50,619 bases of DNA, taken from the NCBI GenBank assembly GCA_031275995.1, contig JAISNY010000042.1, positions 1 to 50,619 of the forward strand, read 5' to 3'. Under the pieces are notes generated by a model. It had not been told where the DNA came from, did not search any database, and saw only the letters and a program-made list of their open reading frames with translations. Below are positions 46,101-50,619 of the stretch, one piece after another (positions within the stretch are counted from its first letter, which is position 1; every line of letters begins with the position of its first letter). Both the position numbers and the translations under genes were made by a program. This DNA comes from Oscillospiraceae bacterium (lineage in GTDB: Bacteria > Bacillota > Clostridia > Oscillospirales > Acutalibacteraceae).

Positions 46101-46409
46101 AAGCTTCTTTTCGCATTTTTTTATAGCCATTTTCATAAAAATACTTTTTGCGCCTTCAAAAAGTTTTTCAGCATTAAACCTGCCGATACGTTCTGCAACA
46201 AAATCGGGAAGACGTTCGAAGGTAAGAACGTTTACAAATTTAAAATTCTTTTCGCCAAGAAAATTTAAAACTTGAAATTCAATTCTAAACGAAGCTTGCT
46301 CCGGAACCAGAACTATAACATGTTTTCCGTTATTGACTGAATTTTTTGCTAACTCACAAATTTTTTCAGTTCTAGCGCTGCCTGCACGCCCAAATATAAG
46401 ATTAAAAAT
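43110..46409 (-). CDS. addB: AddB (helicase-exonuclease subunit B), probable ATT start, altered Walker A
   Basis: Subunit of the AddAB double-strand-break resection nuclease. The first ATG is at 46136, but the same frame continues upstream without a stop and encodes the missing AddB N-terminus: FNLIFGRAGSART, then VIVLVPEQASFRIEFQ and VNVLTFERL. The codon in the start position is ATT (46409-46407). AAGGAAG lies 9 nt before it, and it overlaps the spoIIR stop by 8 nt. Full length is then about 1099 residues. The nucleotide-binding loop reads GRAGSART, where the family has GxxGSGK(T/S), so Gly-Lys is Ala-Arg. The nuclease motif VDYKTG and the Fe-S cysteines (CEWCKFGAVC) are intact. addA is not adjacent. 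Confidence 0.9.
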   Translation of the reverse strand: MFNLIFGRAGSARTEKICELAKNSVNNGKHVIVLVPEQASFRIEFQVLNFLGEKNFKFVNVLTFERLPDFVAERIGRFNAEKLFEGAKSIFMKMAIKKCEKKLKFFTKNPSSIETVNMFSETFKEFKNFGIDADKLHEISKNFNNSTLKNKIHDSSIVLDEYAKIIKNRFIDPLDELEILYKNLVDTSFFKNFNVLIDEFYSFSSSQIKILKLIMTQSDVSITFKCESEFEVNNLNSWQYCVKKTAMSLYNLAKSLNLSEINIIKLENVKLFKAPEIEILEQNIFENINKNFKIGENILIYSAQNTYDELDFVACNIRKLVVEKNYRYGEIVVITRNVENYERILRNTFKKYDIPYFLDFPELLLHKNLFVFIFSALDCMISNFDSEHVFKFLKSGLSNVNFEEISIIENYCFMWDITGDAWFVEFINSPEGFGFKSGKESLKKLEEINEIRNKIIDPFVRFRKRIYSDNHLPTSLYKFLLDFNVPENIRNFCGKFLCRDQNRAAEEQARLWDIFIDVLDEFSYSLGDQKITLRSFSELLRIAVKSADISFIPQCADEIVVASVQRMRLGTFRAAFVVGAAEDEFPKNLDSTGIFTNFEKQSLIKAGVEISENSEELWAKELFYVYNALTSASEKLFISWSSSDEITKYPSEIVGEIRKIFPQVRLYRRCDFYEEDMLWSEKPTLEFLIKKFAGEKENLENLSKYFENNAQYKIILDAANRACENRDFKFKNPLNARLLFGATPSLSASQIEKFYSCSFDYFCTYGLCIKQRKKNKFDSLEHGLMMHFLLEKILSRYASRLENITEKFLVKETEKIINEFVKLRFGGWFGKSKRFKHMLFKQIIPIKIIVQSMKFFMNSSKFLPVKHELNISERGDISPIEIKLQDGSFTCVEGKVDRIDIVDCGTEKFFRIVDYKTGSKKFSLLEYFYGLSAQMFIYANAISKAASKGPEWLKGAVPAGVFYFPAIKPVINSKTKTGAEANFIKIVRELRMNGVALQHEKIQSMSCEEICNSRDKTNLMDSKELKIMLDYSEYLIKTMAENIKNGEIYASPTITKSHKSCEWCKFGAVCASEKIKLSTVREMTKDEILEKMKRKIEFV

Positions 46410-47202
46410 CCATTTCAGCTTCCTTTAAATCCTCTTCAGAATCATAATAGAAATTATACTCTTCAGATTCATGAATAGGAGTATATTCTAAATTTTTAAA
46501 AAATGCATCCAAATTTTTACGAATTTTTTCCGCTTTATCTAAAATTTTTCTAATTTCCACCCTGAAATTTTGTAAGAACTCAATCGATTTAAATTCTATT
46601 TTATATTTTGAACCATTACCAACAATTTCGCACTCAGTTTCATCTAACGCGAGAGGAAGCACGTCCAATTCTGATTGCGCCGCCGGAAGGCACATCGGTG
46701 GGAATATCACACACCAAAAATTTTTACCTTTTCCTGAACCAATTGTAACTTTAACGGTTTCATAATTACCAGCGGGCATAACTACACCATTATATATGCG
46801 CGTTCCAAAAGAAGATTTTGTAATCTGAGCATCAACATGATAATCCAACCCGTGTAAATTTATTTCATCTCTCGATTCATTGATTATCGAAGTGAGATCT
46901 CCTTCTAAAAATTGTTTTGTATCTTTTAAATTTTTAAATTCATAACCTGTATTTTGTAAATGCCTTATAATTCTATTCCGGACTTGTTCTTTTAAAAGTT
47001 GGTCAGATTCAGAATTTGAATTAGCCAACACATGTAAGCGTAAAACTTTTTCGCTTATTCTTTCACATCTTGCCACAAAATTGGTAAAAGAAACAAGAAT
47101 CGTAAAAATAAAACCAAAGATTATGGATTTTTCAACAACATTCAACCTAAACACACCGAAAACCACCTTCATAAAAAAATTACTTAGAATGATTTTCGGC
47201 AC
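46402..47202 (-). CDS. spoIIR: stage II sporulation protein R
   Basis: Forespore signal protein that triggers SpoIIGA processing of pro-sigma-E in the mother cell. After an N-terminal membrane or export helix (about 24-42) comes the signature EKVLRLHVLANSNSESDQLLKEQVRN and the central YNGVVMPAGNYETVKVTIG and NFWCVIFPPMC. The longest frame starts at a GTG (47202); an ATG at 47172 is an alternative. Neither has a strong ribosome binding site. The C-terminal 60 residues are acidic. It overlaps addB by 8 nt, implying translational coupling. Confidence 0.93.
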   Translation of the reverse strand: MPKIILSNFFMKVVFGVFRLNVVEKSIIFGFIFTILVSFTNFVARCERISEKVLRLHVLANSNSESDQLLKEQVRNRIIRHLQNTGYEFKNLKDTKQFLEGDLTSIINESRDEINLHGLDYHVDAQITKSSFGTRIYNGVVMPAGNYETVKVTIGSGKGKNFWCVIFPPMCLPAAQSELDVLPLALDETECEIVGNGSKYKIEFKSIEFLQNFRVEIRKILDKAEKIRKNLDAFFKNLEYTPIHESEEYNFYYDSEEDLKEAEMDF

Positions 47203-47298
47203 AAGATTATTTTTTTATTCAAATGGAATGCATAACAATACATCAAAACTGCACTAAAAAACTTTAGAAAGAATAAAAAACAAGTGAATTCACTAAAC

Positions 47299-48558
47299 TT
47301 AAACTTTAACCCTTTCGATGATCCCGTTATCGTTAAAGACCGCAAATTGTGGATCTCGAACGGCCAACATTGAACAGACCATAGATACTTTGTCTACATC
47401 AAAATTTTTGTGATTATGGCCAATAAAAACACGGACAAATCTTTCTCCAAGCCGTTCCCGTACTTGACTATCGTTCAGACCATCAATATATTCATCCTGC
47501 GGGCAACAATCGGGGGCAACACCCCAAAAACCCGGTGAATAATCACGGCCACCTGTGTGACGGTCCCATACAATACATTGTAAAGGGGCGTGTAAAAATT
47601 CTTCCAAAGTTTCCGGTGAATGGTGCCTGAATCTTTCTGATAGCAATACTTCTGCCCCTCCGGCTTCCAATTTTGGTGGTGCACCATGAACAAACAATAC
47701 GAGGCCTCCGTCGGATTGTCGTGTTATTGCGGCCATTGGCAATTTTTTCACGCATTTTACAATAGAAATGTCCTGTATAGTCATATCATTTTCATCTGAA
47801 ATATCTTTTCCCAACACTGAAAATGGCGACACACCCCCTAACATTTCATGATTTCCCCTTAAACAAATCACCTTATTCGGGTACTCCATCGCCAATCCCA
47901 AAAACAAAACAACCAAGACGGGGCCATCGTTGGTACTGTCGCGCCTGTTTTTCGTATCAAGAAGATCTCCCAACACAACTACAGAGCCACCTTCTTGCAA
48001 AGTTTTTCTTGCTTCAGAATACCAGCGTGCTGCCGCCAACTTGCTGGAGTGAAAGTCTGAAGCGACCATCACTTTATTTCCCATCTCAAACTGCACTACG
48101 GGTGGGCAGTGATCAACAAAATAATTCATATCATCGATTAGGACTCCTATCTGGGACTCTGTAATACCGGTATCTTCACCTTTTGCAAGTTTACCTGCCA
48201 AACTACCTAGATCAATCGAGCATTTCTTAGGCTCTGGCATTTCTGTAGGGAAAAACTTTCCGTCATGAGACCCTTCAGAAGTTTTCCCGACAGTTTTAAT
48301 ATCGTCTATCGCCTTTTGCCTACTCGGGTCTGCAATCTCCTGTCCTTTTTCCCTTGGCTCTCCTCCGGCCAAAGAAAAAAGACATAAACCGGTAAGTGCC
48401 ACGGCAGATGCATTCACAGCATATTTAGCAACACGAAAGCCTTTGAAAGTTGAACGATTTTCATTCAATTGCGTACTTTCGCGAGCCTGTACTAAAGGCA
48501 TGACTTGCGTAAGTGCTAGACATCCTAACGCCAATATGGCGTTTAATTTTTTGCTCAT
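47299..48558 (-). CDS. exported PPP/calcineurin-like phosphatase
   Basis: 419 residues. Residues 1-25 form a signal peptide ending in VQA, and a second hydrophobic stretch follows at 46-65. The metallophosphatase core has ASDFH (D168, H170), VLGDLLDT (D198), the PPP-type LRGNHEML (N236, H237), FVHG (H291) and GHNH (380-383). All metal ligands expected of the superfamily can be matched. LRGNHE leans towards the Ser/Thr phosphatase branch. Base composition looks less AT-rich than its neighbours, suggesting transfer. AGGAGG-type sequence lies just upstream of the start. Substrate unknown; an extracytoplasmic role is expected. Confidence 0.8.
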   Translation of the reverse strand: MSKKLNAILALGCLALTQVMPLVQARESTQLNENRSTFKGFRVAKYAVNASAVALTGLCLFSLAGGEPREKGQEIADPSRQKAIDDIKTVGKTSEGSHDGKFFPTEMPEPKKCSIDLGSLAGKLAKGEDTGITESQIGVLIDDMNYFVDHCPPVVQFEMGNKVMVASDFHSSKLAAARWYSEARKTLQEGGSVVVLGDLLDTKNRRDSTNDGPVLVVLFLGLAMEYPNKVICLRGNHEMLGGVSPFSVLGKDISDENDMTIQDISIVKCVKKLPMAAITRQSDGGLVLFVHGAPPKLEAGGAEVLLSERFRHHSPETLEEFLHAPLQCIVWDRHTGGRDYSPGFWGVAPDCCPQDEYIDGLNDSQVRERLGERFVRVFIGHNHKNFDVDKVSMVCSMLAVRDPQFAVFNDNGIIERVKV

Positions 48559-48850
48559 GAATAACCTCCTGTCACTCTATCAATATCAATAAAATTGTTT
48601 GTTACGTGAAATAGTGCCGCTTTCTTCTAAAATAACAATAATTAATATTCTAATGCATATTTAAAGTTTGGTCAAATTAAACTTAAAAAATTAATCCCCA
48701 GAAAAGAGCTAATCGTTAATGCAATTCTTTCTTTCAAAAAAATTTCATTTTTAAACTCATTTTTATAGATTAATTTATATTATTATATTAAGAATAATTC
48801 CCTGAGAGTTGGCAAAACTACAAGAAGTAAATCTTAGGGAGATGTTTATT
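48559..48850. other. divergent intergenic region, no gene seen
   Basis: About 290 bp of very AT-rich DNA between the phosphatase and the YcaC-like gene. It should carry both promoters; no consensus site stands out. The YcaC-like frame is open from a TTG at 48809, but I place its start at 48851. Confidence 0.35.
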
Positions 48851-49483
48851 ATGAGAGGATATTCTAACGTTCTTTTAGACCCTTCTGAAGTTGCATTGTG
48901 TATGATAGATCACGAACCTCAGATGTTTTTTGGTGTAGAAGGTAAGTGTAGAGCTGGTTTGATCAATTCTGTAGTAGGGCTTACAAAAGTGGCTAAAGTT
49001 TTTGATATTCCGATTATATTAAGCACTGTAGAGGCAAATACATTTTCAGGACCTTTGATAAAAAAGGTTCAGGATATTTTCCCAGAAAACAAACCGATTG
49101 ATCGAACAACACTCAACGCATGGGAAGATGAGAATTTCAAATCGGCGGTTAAAAAAACTGGGAAGAAGAAACTTCTGATAGCAGGTCTATGGACCGAGGT
49201 ATGTGTAGCGATGCCGGCTCTTTCGGCAATTGAAGACGGATATAAAGTGTACGTTGTAGCCGACGCATGCGCGGGTGCAACAAAAGCCGCTCACAAGTCA
49301 GCAATTATGAGGATGGTCAGTTCAGGAGCTAAGATAGTAACATGGCAAGCAGTACTCTTGGAGATGCAACGTGATTGGGCCAATAAAGAGACCTACGATT
49401 CTGTAATGCAGGTGGTGCAAGCAAACGGAGGAACCTATGGATTAGGTGTGGAGTATGCAAATGCAATGATTAATAAATTCTAA
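48851..49483 (+). CDS. isochorismatase-fold hydrolase, YcaC-like
   Basis: 210 residues from the ATG at 48851 (MRGYSNVLLDPSEVAL), with GGGAG about 9 nt upstream. Cysteine hydrolase of the isochorismatase superfamily. The catalytic Asp is D20 (MIDHE), and the nucleophile is Cys118 in GLWTEVCVAMPAL, the same position as in E. coli YcaC. The C-terminus (GGTYGLGVEYANAM) also fits YcaC. The substrate of this group is uncertain. It stands alone, and less AT-rich codons suggest horizontal acquisition. Confidence 0.88.
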   Translation: MRGYSNVLLDPSEVALCMIDHEPQMFFGVEGKCRAGLINSVVGLTKVAKVFDIPIILSTVEANTFSGPLIKKVQDIFPENKPIDRTTLNAWEDENFKSAVKKTGKKKLLIAGLWTEVCVAMPALSAIEDGYKVYVVADACAGATKAAHKSAIMRMVSSGAKIVTWQAVLLEMQRDWANKETYDSVMQVVQANGGTYGLGVEYANAMINKF

Positions 49484-49616
49484 CTTAAGTTAGTTTTTGT
49501 GAATTTCACATTTTTGTTTTCGTAACAAGGAAATTATGGAGTGTACCGACTAGCCGAGTTAACATTTTTTTCGAAGTTGAGAGTTTCAGGTTTCAAGATC
49601 TTTTGTTTGATCTCGA

Positions 49617-50405
49617 TTACTGTTGATTTGTGCGTCCGGTTCCAGGCGAACGTTCCTCCGTGGGGGTTTCGTTGCGCTTGGTTTCTGGTTTTTTATTTTC
49701 ATCGGTCTGGTTATTGTTCCCAGGAGCTGGAACATTTTTTTCCGGATCAGATCTGCTTCCGTTTTCGGTTGAGCTAACTTCAGACTCCGAATTCGATAAG
49801 TTTCCATTTTCTCTTGATACATCCGCTGATGTATTTATTTCTGTGTTTGTTCTGGTTTCCCTAGCTGTTACGTCGTTGCCTTCAGAATCAAAATTATAAA
49901 ATTGAATTTCGATCTTCTTTTTTGGTGCATTTATTTGTTTTAAGTTTCCTTTATCGTCTGTCGTTACTTCAACTGTTCCAAGTTCTTCATCGTTTGCTTT
50001 AAATTTTGCCTCATTGCCTTCGTCGTCTTCACGTTTGAATTTTGAAAATTCTCGAGTAAAATCTAAAGCTTTTATGACCGAACAAAATAGAGAATTTTTT
50101 GGGAGGGGTTCTTTTCTAGATTTTTCCGTACCGTTTCCTATAGAAATTGTTTGTTCTCCCTTTTGTGAATTTATTTCAAAATTTTTTAAATTTTCTGGCT
50201 GTATTATTTTCATGGAGACAGAATCTGCATCCATAGAAAGTTCCAATTTGAATTTGCGTGAAGGGTTCGTAGCGGAATTTGTTACGATGCATTTCGTTGG
50301 ATTTGCTAAATTAAAACTATTTATTTTATTTTTGTTTTTAGTTCCACAAGCACAGAAGACAAATGCCGAAAGTAAAATGGTCAGAAAACAAAATAGTTTT
50401 TTCAT
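49617..50405 (-). CDS. lipoprotein, unknown function
   Basis: About 262 residues from the ATG at 50405 (MKKLFCFLTILLSAFVFCAC), which follows GGAGAATCTTC. The hydrophobic stretch ends in FCAC-G, a passable lipobox with the modified Cys near residue 18. The mature part is hydrophilic, mixed alpha/beta in character (KFKLELSMDADSVSMKI). The last 90 residues form a low-complexity Asn/Glu/Thr/Pro tail (ENGNLSNSESEVSSTENG...). I recognise no family. The frame stays open to 50498, but the longer form lacks a ribosome binding site. Confidence 0.7.
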   Translation of the reverse strand: MKKLFCFLTILLSAFVFCACGTKNKNKINSFNLANPTKCIVTNSATNPSRKFKLELSMDADSVSMKIIQPENLKNFEINSQKGEQTISIGNGTEKSRKEPLPKNSLFCSVIKALDFTREFSKFKREDDEGNEAKFKANDEELGTVEVTTDDKGNLKQINAPKKKIEIQFYNFDSEGNDVTARETRTNTEINTSADVSRENGNLSNSESEVSSTENGSRSDPEKNVPAPGNNNQTDENKKPETKRNETPTEERSPGTGRTNQQ

Positions 50406-50484
50406 GAAGATTCTCCATTTTGATTTTTTAAATTCTATGCATGGAAAATCATGAAATAGACCAGTCGATTCTGCCGTATACTTC

Positions 50485-50499
50485 ATTGCGCTGCGCAAT
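50485..50499. promoter_or_regulatory. 15-bp palindrome upstream of the lipoprotein gene
   Basis: ATTGCGC-T-GCGCAAT, a perfect 7+1+7 inverted repeat, lies about 80 bp before the lipoprotein start. It could be an operator or a leader hairpin. AT-rich sequence further upstream could hold the promoter. No regulator is known. Confidence 0.35.
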
Positions 50500-50619
50500 A
50501 ATTAATTAAGTTTGACGTTTATGTAATTTAAGCATAATATTATATGCACCGATAAAACTTCTATGTTGTTTATTAATTTGGAGTTTTGCGTTAAATTTAA
50601 AAAATTCAGCGAAGTGGTA

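Noticed and set aside
10215..50597. 15-nt match TTTTGCGTTAAATTT between about 10215 and 50583
   Set aside because: Short, AT-rich and without shared flanks; likely chance.
1..50619. CRISPR arrays, tRNA and rRNA genes
   Set aside because: I read the intergenic stretches for regularly spaced repeats and for the TTCGA-type tRNA arm and found none; no rRNA-like sequence is present.

Overview
This is a low-G+C, AT-rich chromosomal window from an endospore-forming monoderm of the Clostridia type (Oscillospirales-like is my best guess). The evidence is three dedicated sporulation genes (spoIIP, spoIIID, spoIIR), a SpoVD/FtsI-type penicillin-binding protein, GGAGG-type ribosome binding sites, frequent GTG/TTG starts, AddB-type recombination nuclease and the usual Firmicutes housekeeping families. 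Several signs suggest a host-associated genome under decay: transposase scraps, an orphan PotA, an AddB with no AddA beside it, a UvrC lacking its C-terminal domain, and secreted kinase-like and phosphatase-like proteins of kinds often aimed at eukaryotic cells. An endosymbiont of a eukaryote would fit, but the window cannot prove it.

Layout. 1-4.2 kb: minus-strand operon ffh-rpsP-rimM-uvrC. 4.2-8.6 kb: glyA, a small ORF, spoIIP, spoIIID and rseP. 8.9-14.7 kb: tilS, ftsH, htrA and a GT2 glycosyltransferase, all on the plus strand. 14.7-15.3 kb: decayed DNA with a transposase zinc-ribbon scrap. 15.3-24.4 kb: prfB, a 6S-like RNA with a consensus promoter, a secreted kinase-like protein, pgk, trpS, a YnbB-type PLP enzyme, a class B PBP, and a sigma-region-4-like protein with its small partner. 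24.7-37.8 kb: one long minus-strand operon for a contractile injection system. 38.0-50.6 kb: another transposase scrap, smpB, potA, a GT2-LicD fusion, yebC, addB, spoIIR, a secreted PPP-like phosphatase, a YcaC-type hydrolase and a lipoprotein.

The contractile injection system is the centrepiece. In transcription order it holds sheath, tube, a tail-chaperone-like pair, a glycosyltransferase with a signal peptide, a second tube protein with a coiled-coil tail, a 742-residue Lys-rich protein with an internal duplication, hub, spike, gp25-like and a large J-like baseplate protein. One good sigma-A promoter drives it, with a perfect 15-bp palindrome where transcription should start. The AAA+ ATPase, the cap and an obvious tape measure are not in the window. 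The two chaperone-like ORFs overlap in a -1 arrangement with an ideal slippery heptamer (C CCT TTT) followed by a potential hairpin, which predicts a lambda gpG/gpGT-like programmed frameshift.
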